Position numbers and translations under genes: made by a program. From assembly GCA_018343915.1 (NCBI GenBank), contig JABRWF010000002.1, positions 3,906,001 to 3,970,000 on the forward strand: a stretch of DNA of 64,000 nucleotides, written 5' to 3'. The notes under the pieces were generated by a model. It did no database searches and was not told the origin of the DNA. It saw only the letters and a program-made list of their open reading frames with translations. The stretch is from Agroathelia rolfsii. Lineage: Eukaryota > Basidiomycota > Agaricomycetes > Amylocorticiales > Amylocorticiaceae. This document shows, one piece after another, positions 34,689 through 46,816 of this stretch. How positions within the stretch are numbered: the stretch's first letter is position 1; the number at the start of each line of letters is the position of its first letter.

Positions 34689-36676
34689 TCATTCCGAGGT
34701 GTAGTATACACCAATCGGACAAGGTTTCCAGCCACCAGCAGAGCCACCCGACACTGCTACGTCTGAGAGCAAGCGCCATCCAGGTGCGGGCTCCGTTGCA
34801 CTACTCGCCTGTCCATCATGGCCGTTGTAGCTGTGGCCATTCTCTGATCCATTAAGTGGTGCATCAGGTATGTATTGCTCCTGTGATGACGCTGAAGGCA
34901 AGGTATCCGTTGGCGATGATAGCGGCGCTGAGTCCAGAGTAAGCAGAGTTTTCAAACGGGCATCCATGACGGACATGTCTTCAGCCGTCCAGACCTGAAT
35001 AGGTATTATTGTTAATTATCCTGGAACGGATGGCAACAAAAAAAAAAGAAAGGAGAAAATTATGAGAATGGTAAAATACCTTTGAAGGAATGAGGACACC
35101 GGGCGTGAAAGCCAGGGACGTGCAAGCCTGTGAGATGACAGAGTCGTCTGAAGCTAGGGCATGCAATAAAGATGAAGCTCTGTAAATTAGGGGGAAAGCC
35201 AGTTGAACAGCTGTTCTTCCATCCTGGTGATCATGAAAGGTTGAGGAAAATACATACGCTTTCCTATCTCTGTCCCTGCCGACGGGGGCCTGTAACCCAG
35301 TCCCAGGAGCAAGTGAGGTCAACAACTCCGTCGCTATGCGTCTCCGTGTCTCATCCCGGTCCACAATGGCAGCAGCACCGAAGAGATAGTTTTCTAATAT
35401 CCAATATGCCCAACGTGCAAGACAGGCATCATGGGACGGATCGTTATCCAGAATTGCTGAGGCCTCCTCTGGAACATATAAGAGGAAAGCAACAGTACGC
35501 CGAGCAAGGACGACGGGGAACATAACATGGTCCGCACTAACTTGCTCTAAAAGCGGTGTCCAGAGTGCCACAGCTGCTTTAGGCGGGGCAAACGAATCCG
35601 TGGGGAATATCCGTTTTCTATTATGTATTGCCACAAACATTCAAGGTTAGTAAAATGACAGAATATAAAAAAACTTGGTATAGACGAAGTAATTACTTTT
35701 TTGATAGGGGTGAAAGACCACCTTTCTCGAGCAATGCATCACATAGACCTTCTAGAGCGTATGTTTCCCGTGTATCTTCGTCAATGCCGCCCGAAACAGT
35801 GTCCCAGCTGAGCATACCGCCGCTGTCACCACCGGCATGGACCATGCCTTCGGCAAGCCAACCTTCGACATCACGCAGTGCGGCTGCAATGTCGTCCTTG
35901 AGTTGCTTTGATTGAGTTTTATCGCGTAGCGTAAGCTTGACGAGTGTTTTGTATCGCTTGAGGATGGGGAAAAGAGTCGGCAGCGATGGGGGTGGGCGGA
36001 GGGTCGTTGTGGATGTTGAGGTCGAAGAGGGGTTAATGGTAGGCATAAAATAATTATGAAAAAGCCACGTCATGCTCTTTTGTGAATGGAGAGAGAGCGA
36101 TGTTAGTCGGTTTATTATGAATAAAAGAAGGTGTGAAATGTACATACCTCGTTGGCGGCCTGGCGGAGTAACTCCAGACTGGGCAAGTCTTCGTGCGTTG
36201 CGGCATGTCGAAGCTCCACCAACCAGAGAGGAAAGCCCAGCTGTGCAGCAATAGACGCGATTGAACGGGCATATGCCCCGAACTGGAGAGGATCGACGAG
36301 ACCGTTGACTAACCGAATGATCGCGGATGCATAGGCCTGCCTCAGCACCAAAGAAGATACGAAAGGCTGTTTTGTTGATGAGGAGAATGATGGGGGTGAC
36401 CATTGAGAGTCTTGCAAGATAGCAATCAAAAGAGACAAGGTAGATTCAAGCGCATGCGGGAGGAATGTAATAGCACGCCATGCAGATATCTATCTGGCAA
36501 AATCAAGAAAATTTGTGTCACTCTCCAAGTATGCATATGAAAAGTTGATCGAGTGCACGGACGCGTTGTACAGCAAGCAATCTAGATTCATTGTTGGACT
36601 CATCGGAGTATATCCAGGAGCATACTTGATCTAGTTCGGCTGGCGAAGCCCAGGGAACACGCTTTGGCAGTCTCAT
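34689..36676 (-). CDS. LAS1: Las1 family ribosome biogenesis protein (ITS2 endonuclease subunit)
   Basis: A predicted 533-residue protein. Exons: 36676-36563, 36489-36148, 36076-35697, 35617-35258, 35179-35080 and 34994-34689. The start MRLPKRVPWAS is the conserved fungal Las1 N-terminus. Further blocks are AVQRISAWRA, LPHALESTL, IIRLVNGLVDPLQ and LWLVELRHAATHEDLPS. The last contains the HEPN RNase signature R-H-A-A-T-H. The C-terminal part has the conserved VWTAEDMS..DARL block. In yeast Las1 pairs with Grc3 to cut ITS2 of pre-rRNA in the nucleolus/nucleus; the motif argues the nuclease is intact. The first donor (GTCCGT) is non-ideal but is the only one giving AVQR-ISAW. The gene is divergent from the LEA-like gene across about 630 bases. 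Confidence 0.9.
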
Positions 36677-37304
36677 TCTCGTCGATTACAGGAAAACATT
36701 GACCACAGTTGCAAGCGGTGTATGTAGCGCATGAATTTTCAGCCACTGCGGAAGCAAACATCCTCAGCTTGACCGACTTGAATTCATCAACCACACGCCT
36801 GGTCAGAAAACCTGGGATGAAAGAAATGGTTGGTGTAATTAAAAATACATCATCCATACACCCCAACTTGAACAAGTTTGGATACGAGATTGCTGATATA
36901 TGAGCCAATATAAATGACTGCAGTCATCCCACAGTAATATTTTATACTTAAACAATTCAGACAAATCCTCGCGACTCTCCCTTGCTCTACACGGGATAGT
37001 CAGTCATGTAGAAAGCTTACGTTATGGTGATGAAATATCACAAATGTTGACAAGGCACACCGTGATAAATGACGACTCGCATAAATAAAAGTCATTTATT
37101 GGAGTGGTGCGTCTGGAATGAGAAGCACGTGCCAGTGACGTCGTCGTTTTACCACCCCTACGTCATCGGTGTGTATGAACATTGCCCCAAACTGGTATTT
37201 ATACGAGTGGGTGTGCAATAATCACTGAACACATACACCTTCCACATCCCCCAAGGAATTCTTAAATCGCCAGATTCTATTATCTCTTTCATATTCTAAT
37301 AATC
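36677..37304. promoter_or_regulatory. Bidirectional promoter of LAS1 and the LEA-like gene, with stress-type elements
   Basis: Within 180 bases 5' of the LEA-like start are an E-box-like CACGTG (about 37126-37131), a CRE-like TGACGTCG (about 37137-37144), an STRE-like CCCCT (about 37155-37159), a second TACGTCAT (about 37159-37166) and a TATTTATA (about 37195-37202). Clustering of CRE and STRE-type sites suggests stress-responsive control of the LEA-like gene. Individual sites are short and could occur by chance. Confidence 0.4.
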
Positions 37305-37813
37305 ATGTCCATGATCCGCGCCGCTGTTGCATCTTCCTCCCGCGCTATCTATGGCGCGCGTGCCATCCACTCCACCCCAGCTGCTTACAAGACGGTGACG
37401 GAGAAGGTTTCTGAAGCCGCTAGCTCTGTTAGTTTTTACCGACATACCTACTATTGGTCATATACTGACATTGCAAACCCTGTAGCTTAACAAGAAGGTC
37501 GGACAAGGCCTCGCTTCTGCTATTGAGACCGGTGAACAGGTCACGGAAAAGACGAAGGAGACAGTGGGTGAGTCAATCCATATCATCCTTGCGCTAGTAA
37601 CTTGATACTGAATTTTTTTTCATATTAGGGTCTGCATCTCAGGACGCATCAAAGAAAGCCAGCGAGACTGCTGAACTCGCCGGCCAGAAAGGAAACCAGG
37701 TAATGCTTGATATGACTTCCCTTGCACGAAGCATATGGTTAACTGTGCCGTTTCAGGCTGCTGCTGGTGCACGAAAGGCTACCGAGGACTTCAAGAACGA
37801 GGTCAAGAAGTAA
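37305..37813 (+). CDS. LEA-like hydrophilin with mitochondrial presequence
   Basis: A predicted 110-residue protein. Exons: 37305-37427, 37486-37567, 37629-37699 and 37757-37813. The first 28 residues (MSMIRAAVASSSRAIYGARA, then IHSTPAAY) form a basic, hydroxylated amphipathic leader typical of mitochondrial matrix import. The rest is Lys/Glu/Ala/Thr-rich helical sequence with LEA group-3-like periodicity: KTVTEKV, EQVTEKTKETV, DASKKASETAELAG and ARKATEDFKNEVKK. Such proteins protect membranes and enzymes during desiccation, heat or oxidative stress. Splice junctions fall between repeat units. The upstream promoter carries CRE/STRE-type sites. The LEA-like class is inferred from composition; no catalytic role is expected. 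Confidence 0.78.
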
Positions 37814-38096
37814 ATCGGTATTTTCGGTGTGACTTTGGAAGAAGGACCATATAATTGCATACGATCCGCATTTGTATTATATCACTATAATAGCATAATT
37901 CTCATTACAACACCTCTGGAACGTGTGAAAGCGAGTCTCAGCCCAATCCGTGATTCTGTATCGGCAACCCAAAAGCGATGCAACAAGTCACAGTTTACTC
38001 AAAATTTTGATGGATTAGGAACTTATCAAGGTTTTTGAGCGGTGTTAAGACGGTAAAGTGATCTAGTTACTATGCTCACTGGTTTGCGCAGGAGTT

Positions 38097-38540
38097 GTGG
38101 ATTACGTTCCTGGTCGTACCTGCGTCTATTTAGCCGGGCCAGAATTTGCACGGCATAAAATGAATATAGTCCACCGCCGACACTGCCCATGCGGGCCAGT
38201 GCACTGCGATGGTAATTTACACGAGAAGCATCATGTTGCAGTATTGAACAAGACAGCCGAGCAGGCTGTATTCAGTGTAGAGTTAGAGTCGACTGAGAGA
38301 TATCTGAAGAAACCCGCAAAGATAGCAATAAATAAGTTGTCTATCTCTATGTCTATTGACAAGGATCATGATTATGAAGTCACAGGTGGGTATGTTAGTG
38401 CCTGGGTCTGCACCTCGTGGGCCTCGCATCATTGTGTAATGTGCTCAAGGCGATATAAACAGCTGAACCAAAATGACACCAACACGGAGGCACATTTGCT
38501 TCTTGAGAATCCTAGTGAAGAGCCGGCTAATGTGAGCTAA
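38097..38540 (+). CDS. Unrecognised 147-residue open frame
   Basis: An ATG-initiated frame rich in Cys and His near the N-terminus (HRRHCPCGPVHCDG) with no domain I recognise and no obvious introns. It lies in the 37814-39076 interval, which otherwise lacks genes. It could be a species-specific gene, a relic or a chance frame; GC-neutral codon use gives no strong support. Confidence 0.2.
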   Translation: MDYVPGRTCVYLAGPEFARHKMNIVHRRHCPCGPVHCDGNLHEKHHVAVLNKTAEQAVFSVELESTERYLKKPAKIAINKLSISMSIDKDHDYEVTGGYVSAWVCTSWASHHCVMCSRRYKQLNQNDTNTEAHLLLENPSEEPANVS

Positions 38541-38875
38541 GAATCAAATACGGATGTGAATGAGCCAATGTGTATAGCATTTCAAGTCGAGTGGGATTGC
38601 AGTCGAGTCTGGATGATAGTAGAAGCAGAGACCGTGACTCCGTCGGGTCACAGCCGCCGCGTTAACGGATAAGAGGTGGTTGCCGTTTCGGCGCACTCAT
38701 TCGCATAATCCAAATCCAATAATCAAATCGGATCAGCCGATGTCTCGGCGAATGCTGTGGCGATGGCACATGACAAGAACAGGACAATCACAGGTAGTGT
38801 TTCTGAGAAACCAAAGCATGGAAAGCGAGTGGAAGCACTGGCGTGGCTTATCCAATCGAGCGCCACAGCACCTAA

Positions 38876-38888
38876 GATTTTTATATAA
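38876..38888 (+). promoter_or_regulatory. TATA box of the 39077 membrane-protein gene
   Basis: TTTTTATATAAG about 190 bases before the ATG at 39077. It is the best TATA match in the interval; the intervening distance implies a longish 5' UTR. Confidence 0.35.
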
Positions 38889-39076
38889 GTACTCCAAGTG
38901 CCGGCGTTCTCTGTAATTTCGTCATACATAATCCTCGAACCCCCCTCTCTTCAAATTACTACCCCTTAGGCTTGTTATTCAGGAGGCTTAGGAGAAACTC
39001 GGAACCCGATTTAAGCATGCGTATGTTACATACCTATCTTGTACTATCTTCACCATCTATTAACATCTCTCCCACC

Positions 39077-39692
39077 ATGACAGTTTCCAGTTCGCTCACC
39101 CTCAGCTCCCGCGCTACTCTGCTCCTTTTTGTTCTTGCAAAATCCCAAGGCGCCAGAGCCGCTTGCCATACCGATATCTATGGCTATGAACACTGTACAT
39201 CAGTTGGATCCACGCTCATAGGTATCATAATTGGAAGTGAGTCTTTTACCGTTATTTATTCTGTCCCGAGCTTGCTACTCAAGGAGTTGTCCGTCAGTAC
39301 TTTGCTTTCTCATCATTCTCGGCGTTCTTGGTGGCTTCCGTCGAAGGAATCGGAATCAACAAAATCTTGCAGAGATAGGGCGGATGCAGGCCAGTGACAA
39401 TAATGGAAACTCCTATTTTAGACCCCCAGCACCTGCTGCACCCTCCCAACTAGACTACGTCCCACCATACACGCCTCCGATGTACAGTCCGGCATATGAG
39501 CCACCTAGTGGCCCGCCGCCCACTCGGACCCAGTACGCGCCTCCAAGTGGTCCACCTCCGGGCCACCCTGGTTATCAGAAGGAACAGCAAGGATTAACAT
39601 TTCCTACCAGCGGCGGATCTTCAACAGCGCCATACAATCCCACGGATCTACCACAATATCCTGCACCCACTTATAGCCAGAATAAGGCTTAA
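39077..39692 (+). CDS. Small signal-peptide / single-TM protein with Pro-Tyr-rich tail (member A)
   Basis: A predicted 184-residue protein with exons 39077-39236 and 39298-39692. It has a hydrophobic leader (about residues 9-28), a short Cys-containing ectodomain (ACHTDIYGYEHCTSVG), a TM helix spanning the splice junction (STLIGIIIGILCFLIILGVL), a basic juxtamembrane RRRNRNQQ, then a tail rich in Pro/Tyr/Ser with a PPMY (PPxY) motif and several PPSGPPP units. PPxY motifs bind WW domains such as those of Rsp5-type ubiquitin ligases, so an adaptor or trafficking role is conceivable. The single intron is in phase 1 within the TM-coding segment, as in members at 47375 and 49783. Function unknown. 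Confidence 0.7.
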
Positions 39693-40592
39693 AATGTTAC
39701 AGATTCATGGTTGTCTATTCCATTGCATGTATTGATAATGGTACTTTTCGGACATCTCAATTCTAATCACACTGCCATGCGTGATGAAAACTTTGTATTT
39801 TACTTACGACCACTGGAATCTTGATTAGAGTATATCTAGGCCCGTGATTCTACTTAGGTCAACTAGATTACATTGTAGCATGTAATGTAATATTGAACAA
39901 TCAATTTGTTTTTTTAAGTTACGGTCCTCGACGACTACGGCTCGAGTTTGGGTTCCAAACAATAGGCCGCATCAATGAAATGCAGAAAAACCATATTGTG
40001 CTATGAGAAATTCGTGATTGCAGAATCACATTTTCGTGCAACGAGTAAACATCGATATTTGATCCGTAAATAGGGCATCGGCTTCCGTTAATCCATCACC
40101 TGCACTCCTAGTGGACCACCTCAATCAACACAGTTAGTTTTAGCCCCGTTACGATCTCGGGCTATTAGGACTCAGTGATTAAATATTTCTTTAGTGTCAG
40201 CATCCGTCATAATAGAAGAATCAATCGTAGCACAAAAAACAACGACCCTTCAATTATGTCAATGTGACTAGATCATACAACCAAGGCTAGACCACTATAT
40301 TATAACTACATAATACAAAGCGCAAGAAATTAATACAAGACGTAAGCAAGACGAAACAAAGCAAATAATAAACATAAGCAATGAGAAATATTATTGAATC
40401 AACAAACGAGAAAAAGAAAAAACGAATCGCCAACACTCTGATGTAACAAGTACTTCTGTTATGGTGCAACTATTAGTTGACTTCTGGGTTGGTTCATAAA
40501 TTAGGCGGTTCTATGGAAGACTGATGCTTCATTCACGTTAGATAGAAATATATCACAACCAAGACTCTGGATACGAGTACTCACATTCATCT
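39693..40592. other. Intergenic region
   Basis: AT-rich, about 900 bases, no gene or repeat seen. It lies between the 3' ends of member A (+) and the small secreted protein (-). Confidence 0.45.
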
Positions 40593-40900
40593 TCAACGAT
40601 AATTCCCGCCAAAGAAAGCAGCAGGTCCATCTACAACCACGCCGTGAGGACGATGGCTGGGGGTAGCGCCGCGAGTGCCACTAGCTTCTGCAACGTGCCC
40701 ATCGCACGACATGTTGATAACAGTCGTGTCTTTTGTGTTCGAGTCCTGTATCGAAATTCATTAATTTGCGTGAAAGGGTTAGACTCAATCATACATACAC
40801 GTTGCTGGTCAATTGAACTTTGGCCTCGTGGAGCGATAGGCAATCCAACGCAGAGCGCAGAGAGTATAACAAGGGTAGATGCAACGGTAATGAACCTCAT
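40593..40900 (-). CDS. Small secreted protein, 84 residues
   Basis: Exons 40900-40799 and 40745-40593. The leader MRFITVASTLVILSALCVG fits a signal peptide with a cleavage site near residue 19. The mature part is short, polar and Gly/Ala/Pro/His-containing (MSCDGHVAEASGTRGA, HRPHGVVVDGPAAFFGG) with one Cys. There is no CaaX end, so it is not a lipopeptide mating pheromone. The frame is continuous only after removal of the 53-nt intron 40798-40746, which has a GTATGT donor. It resembles the many small secreted proteins of basidiomycetes; no family recognised. Confidence 0.55.
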
Positions 40901-43900
40901 GTCAACGTTATAGATTAGTATGGTCGAATAATTGATGAAGAGGGTGCGCGTATGAGTGAGTGGATGGGTGTGCATGTTTCCTCAAAGTCAAGCCATCTTA
41001 TACCACTTCGTACCCGCAGCATCTACGAATACATGATGCAGATGACACAATATGGCAAGACTAAAACAATTCCTCCCCAGTTGTGGGTGCCAACGTGTCG
41101 TATAGATGCATTGATCACAAGCCGATCCAAGCTGGCGTGATTCCTCGATGTGAAGGGAACTCCCCTACGTGTCAATGTTCTTAACAGCCAACGCACCGCT
41201 CAGCTATAATTATGACTCGAATTGGAGTCCTAATGGTGAGTACGCAGTCAGTGAGTCACCAGTGTCCGCCGTAGTCAAAGAGCCGGACAGATTCCTGCGC
41301 ACGGTGACAGCCGTCTACGCTGCTGGTTTGAGACAGCACAAAGCTGGGAGGATACTGTGACACAACGTCGGTGGATCGTCGCGATTGAATCTTCATGGTA
41401 TCACATTCCCAGTACACTGAGCCAAAGCCTCTGTAATCTAGTTTTGCAGAGCCTCGTCATGACCAGCTCCCGATCATTCGTGAATTGATGGTTGATACGA
41501 CGGAACTTGAGCCAGATATTCAGAAGGTAAGAGAAAATGCAGGGAAAAAAGTTGACCCAGCATTGATGCTCTCAGTTACAAGTATTGTGGCTGCAATTTA
41601 TTTTTTTTGCAACCCGCGTTATCATGGCTTAGAATGCTATTAACGGAAGTTTGCACAGCTCAAATTGGCTATGTCTGAGTTGAGTGGCATAGGTGAGGGA
41701 GCGGTCAGTCTGCTCCACAAGGGGCGCATCAGTGATGTTGATGTGACAGGCAGTTTGTTGAATGAGGTTATCTTCAGCTTGCGCCTTGATGACCTGGGTT
41801 CCAGAGGAAGACGCTGATATGACACAAGTACTGCCAGCAGCTCATGATTTAAGTCACTAGTACCACCATTGCTGATAGGCCCATATCATTGTATTCAGAC
41901 TGCTGCTAAGCCACCAGGTCAAAGTCGCTACCGTTCGAAAGCCATGACAGGTGTAAATGATGATGGTGGCAGCATCATGAGCCAGGAAGCGGCCCTAGTT
42001 CACGAGAGTGGCCCAGTGGCTCAAATTTCAAAAGTGGCTGCGACTGATGAATTGAAACCCTGCCGGTGCGTGCTGTCGTATCCGCTGATTGTATCATACT
42101 ACTCATTTTCTCTTCATATTTCACGTCCATACGTGAAATTTACCTTCCGCAAGATGAATGATGGTTTGCTGAAGATGACAGCATATGTCGATACTTTGCC
42201 GAATTTATTATCGCTAAATTGTAATTGAAACTTGCAAGGTCCCTAGGTCTTGGTATTGTAATGGTGCTGTGGACTAACTTGAAGATTGGTGGAGTGTTGG
42301 GAAAAATTTTCCAAACTTGTATATTTCAGGCCCTCTGGATTCCGATTGGTAGTAGTGACCTCATATAAATTCACTAAATTTTGATTTTCATCAATATGCA
42401 TCTCTTGAACACTGGATTTGAAAAGGAAGTCTCGAATGGCCGGAAAGAGCCTAGGATCATAATTAACATTTTCAAACGGAGGATACAAAGCACGCATGTA
42501 AAGTGTCCGCACTTGAAGCTTGAGATATCTACAGCTAGTAGCCAAGTGCGAAGGTTCGGGTTAGAGACTTAGACTGCATATGCAGAAAGCAGCGCTAGGA
42601 ATGTGATACATATTGGTGTTCCGATTCCGTACATTCAAATGGTCCACCAATACGGGGTATTATATGTATTCCACCAAGCCCCAGAGGATACTTTGTGTGT
42701 TCTTCGTTTTCCCTACTCACTAATATATCATGTCTTAGTAAATGTGGACGTTACAAATCCTAGCCTACTAGCAGCAAAGTTTTAGTCATTCAGTCCATTT
42801 CTGTGAATGGCATAGTCACTGACTCGGACGGTCTTTTGAGCGGCTTAATAATATTGATACTGGGTGGAATATTGCCCGCTCCATCTGATGAAGCAACAAT
42901 AGTTATTATTTTCGTTTTGACACTCTGGTGAATGGCCCGAGCCCAGATTTACGACAGTCCAAATCCCACCACTGGGCCAGCATCAAATGATGGTTCTCAG
43001 AGACGAGAATACAAGGGAATTCTATATTGGCGAGACGCAGCAATTTTACTTCATAATAGCATCGTTATGGCAGAATTATAGTGCTTCTTGAGACATCAAT
43101 CCTATCATCGCAAGTATGCCAACACTAGGACATCACCTTCACACTGATCCGAGTACTAGTCTCGCCCGACACATCACCATTTTGTGAAGCCCCATCAAAA
43201 CAAGGCATTTTCCGATCATACTCACAAGTGCACTTTGATGGCTGCAGTGACATGAAGACTCAGATTTGAGAGAGGTATAAATAGCCCTCTAGCAGCGTTA
43301 TAGAAATTTAACCAAATTACAGATATGGAGCCATAACCGCGGGTAAACCTCAAGGAATGAGATAAGTTGCTAACGGCTCAAGTATTCAACTTCTGTGTTG
43401 ATGGCCGTGCTAGCCAAGATCCCAAAAATATGTTTGGCACAATGTATATCAATGCACCCTAGCAGGCGCACAGCCATAGTGCGGACAATCCCAAGATATC
43501 AACATTCGCCCGTTGCAGCAATGGTCCAGATCCACTGGCGGATTATATGCAGGATCATGCTAGGTGGGTCGCGCAGCTTGCGGCTTGGTGTGCTTCGGTT
43601 CGCATAACACCAAGCCACAGCTACAAATCCAAAGCTTCGACACTCCAGCCTACTCAAATAGGTCAGCAACAACCTGATACACAACCAACCTCGATGTGAT
43701 CCCCAAACCGCAACATCTCACTGCGACACCATCTCGTGTACATGTACTGGATTTTCAAGGCCGCCTCTCCTAAACGACTGGTCCTTATTAGATTGAAGTA
43801 ACTGGTACGACCAACAACGTCGGAGCAAAGCGCATCTCATCCGTAATTCATCTATAATTAATTGCCCGTGGACAAGACTAGGTAGAGAGAAAATTATGGT

Positions 43901-44053
43901 ATAGAATAAACAAACAAAAAAACTCCCATGCAAAAAAAATGAATGTCTCTACTACCTTTTCGCGTAGTAGGAGAAAAGATCTATCTAGATGTTCATCGGG
44001 CCGATGCAGAAGAAATAATCGAAGAAATGGGACAAGCAGTACACAAGTTTGGT
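40901..44053. other. Gene-poor region, 3.1 kb
   Basis: Only short frames without domains (for example 41869-42228 on +, and 42243-42545 on -). No transposase or reverse transcriptase block was recognised, but the lack of long frames and the AT-rich composition are typical of decayed repeats. Confidence 0.4.
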
Positions 44054-45824
44054 TCATGCATGAGTAGCACGAGGGGTCATCTTGAGGACACAGCCATCCA
44101 TCGGGAACAAGGTGGCGATGATTCTGTCAAGCAAGAGGAATTGCTCAGCATCAAGCCATATCACAAAATCAGGATAAAATTGAAATCATGACTCACTCAA
44201 CCTCCTCGCTCGTCTCGGTTTTGATGTGTTCGAACTCCATCATCTCAATTGCGACAGCCAGCACAAGGGCGATGTTCATCTGTGCGTATTCAAGACCAAT
44301 GCACTTGTGGGGCCCACTGCCGAACACGAGATAGTTTTGCGGGTTCTTGTTCGCACTGCCGTTGGGATCTAGCCAGCGCTCAGGTTGCAGGCTGTCGGGT
44401 TCCGGGAAGATATTGGGGTCGTGCAAGGAGTTGTAGAAGGATGGAATAACCATGGAGCCGGATGGAACGGTGTAATCATCCGAGATGGGGAATGGCTTAA
44501 TTGTTTTGTAAGGAACCATTGTGACGGGGGGCTTGACACGCATGCTCTCCTTCACCATAGCACGTAGATAGGGCATTTGATCCAACGATTCAATGGTCAC
44601 AGGGGCATCCATGTCTGGACCGCGCACAGCTACTTGCTCAGCCTTGACCTTGGCCAGAATCTCGGGATGATCAGCTAAATGTTGGAAGCCGTAGATGAGA
44701 CCAGAAGACATCGCATCCTGGCTAGCGAACAGGAACGAGAAGACAACCATGGCCATTTCGCGGTCGCTGAAGTCTCTGCGGCCTTTATAGCTGGGGTCGG
44801 CAAGAGCAACGTTCCACTCGTCCAACATGCATTCAGGCACACGACCGGCTTTCATAGCCACCTTGCTGAGCCTCGAAGCCTCTTCAAGATGACGCATGGC
44901 AGCCTTGCGGGCTTGAATAGCACGATACACCTTTGTGCCAGGGATAGCTAAGGGGAAGTTGACCAATTCGAGAGCACGAGTGATATCCCAATACTTTTCA
45001 CTAATTTCTTGAGAGCCCTCATCAGTGATGTGGGGTCCGCAGAAAACTCGAAGCGAGGTGTCCATATTCAAGTTGCGCGCAATCATCATAATTTTCTGCT
45101 CGGTGGAACCGGTAGGAGAGGATTTAGCAGGTGCAAGCCATTTAGTAAGATGTTTCCGGGTGATAACATCCTGGATGCCGACATAGACACTAAGACTGAA
45201 TGTCAGTAGACTTTCACTTTTACGTAGTTAGTAAATTAATAGTTACCCAAGGGCTTTACGAGTGAAGAGATTGTTGAGTACGCGACGGTATTCGACATGG
45301 GTTTTTCCTGTCAAGAAAACCCTAAATGATTCTTTTACGTTGGTGCGTTGTCAAGAAGTCATAGAATTCAGAAACTGACCAGTTGTCTGGTTGCAAAATT
45401 TGCTTGGCCGAATGAACCAAACATGGCTCAGCGTGATTGGGAGAGTTCAAAATTTTCCGTGAGTATTCATTGGACGAAGCCATAACAATGAAACTAAGAG
45501 GTCTAGTTAGCTATTGACTATTCCTTTAAACCCAAGATAATCCACAAACATATTGAATACGCTCAAGGCACTAAGGGCACCCGAGTCCCATTGTTTTTTG
45601 TATCCCTGCATGGTAGGGTGCAAAGAGTCTGCGAATTTTCCAATGATAGGAATGGTCCATGCGTCTCCAGGAAGATGCCTCTTCTTGTATCTGTACACTG
45701 ACTGTTCGAGAAGAAGCAAGGTAAATGTAATAGCTGCTGTGGTAAAAAGCCAGCTCCCTGTAGAGGTGAGGGTATGGGACAGGGGTGCCACTGGTAGCAA
45801 TGAGGAGGCGTTGTAGGTCGCCAT
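44054..45824 (-). CDS. ERG5: Sterol C-22 desaturase, cytochrome P450 family CYP61 (ERG5)
   Basis: A predicted 508-residue ER membrane P450 that introduces the C22-C23 double bond late in ergosterol synthesis. Exons: 45824-45550, 45493-45380, 45321-45247, 45189-44197 and 44123-44054. An N-terminal TM anchor is present. P450 signatures: I-helix region FLFASQDAMSSGL, ExxR in VKESMR, PERW, and the heme-binding loop FGSGPHKCIG. The strings FQHLADHPEIL, KPPVTMVPYKT and SFYNSLHDP are highly characteristic of CYP61. The last exon was recovered from a donor GTGAGT at 44196 and gives IIATLFPMDGCVLK, the family C-terminus. ATG 45887 upstream is in frame and would add 21 residues. The exon-4 acceptor could also be six bases earlier (45195). 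Identity is firm. Confidence 0.93.
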
Positions 45825-45887
45825 AGCGGGTGTGAGTGTGGGGGAAGGTAAAGGAATGTGTAAAACGACCAAAGGCGTTGGGTTCAT

Positions 45888-46816
45888 AACCGATACAAAA
45901 TCGAACGATTTATGGGCAGCAAAATGACATAAGCAGCATTACTAGATCGGTATCATATCCGACGGCTGCTATTTGCCACCTCCAACGGAACCTATTCTCG
46001 TGTCAGCGGCAGTCAGCAACAACCATGAACGACAACTTGGATAACTGGACACTCATCTTACTTCATGCAGAGAAATGAGATGCTATATATAGTCAACTAC
46101 CGGCATCATACAAGAATATCAATCATTACCCTCTTGGTTAATACCACGCTACTAGTACATTAGCGAACTTTGGCACATTAAGGTCTGAACATGTCGCCAT
46201 TGCCAGTGCTAGTGTGCCATGTGCCAGTGAATAATATACACGTGTATGACTTATTATTAAAGTATAATCCTTCTGTTCAAATGATTCTGGAGAAGAAAAC
46301 ACTTTTCACTTCTATGGGTGTACAAGTGCTATTAACAATGAATTCCTAGTATGCCTCATGACACATGATGTCTCGGTTGCAGACACAGACAGAATTTCGA
46401 TCGCTTGTTTTAGAACATGGGGTCGATAGTGCTGCCAAAATTGCAAATTCTGACTACATAAGCCCTTTGGATAAGTTTGGGATCCCAACAAGGTGATTCT
46501 TATGCTTTCTCTATTGCCAAATATTACTTGAATTTCAATACTGTGCCGCGGTTTGATTGCTCCGTTTCCTGATCACTATCTGACTTAAACCATTGGTATG
46601 TAAAGTGATCTAACCTACTTGTGTCGCTGTGTGCATATTCGTGATTTCTTACCAGTATTTGTTAGTTAATTGGGGTCTGAGAGCATTGAGCGGTAGAATA
46701 TTCTGGACTCAAGTGCAGGTTAGAATATAAGGGACATTAAGACTGAAGGAACGTATTGAATACAAAAGGGAGGAGACTATACTATGAGGGTGAGGCATCT
46801 TGCCTGACACAAGATC
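45888..46816. other. Upstream region of ERG5
   Basis: AT-rich, no gene seen. It holds the ERG5 promoter and the 3' flank of the broken member B gene. I could not pick out a sterol regulatory element with confidence. Confidence 0.4.

Noticed and set aside
40593..40900. Lipopeptide pheromone precursor
   Set aside because: The small protein has a signal peptide and no C-terminal CaaX; it ends in GGNYR.
41869..42228. Gene of 119 residues in the gene-poor region
   Set aside because: No domain, no homologous pattern, no intron logic; compatible with chance in AT-rich DNA.
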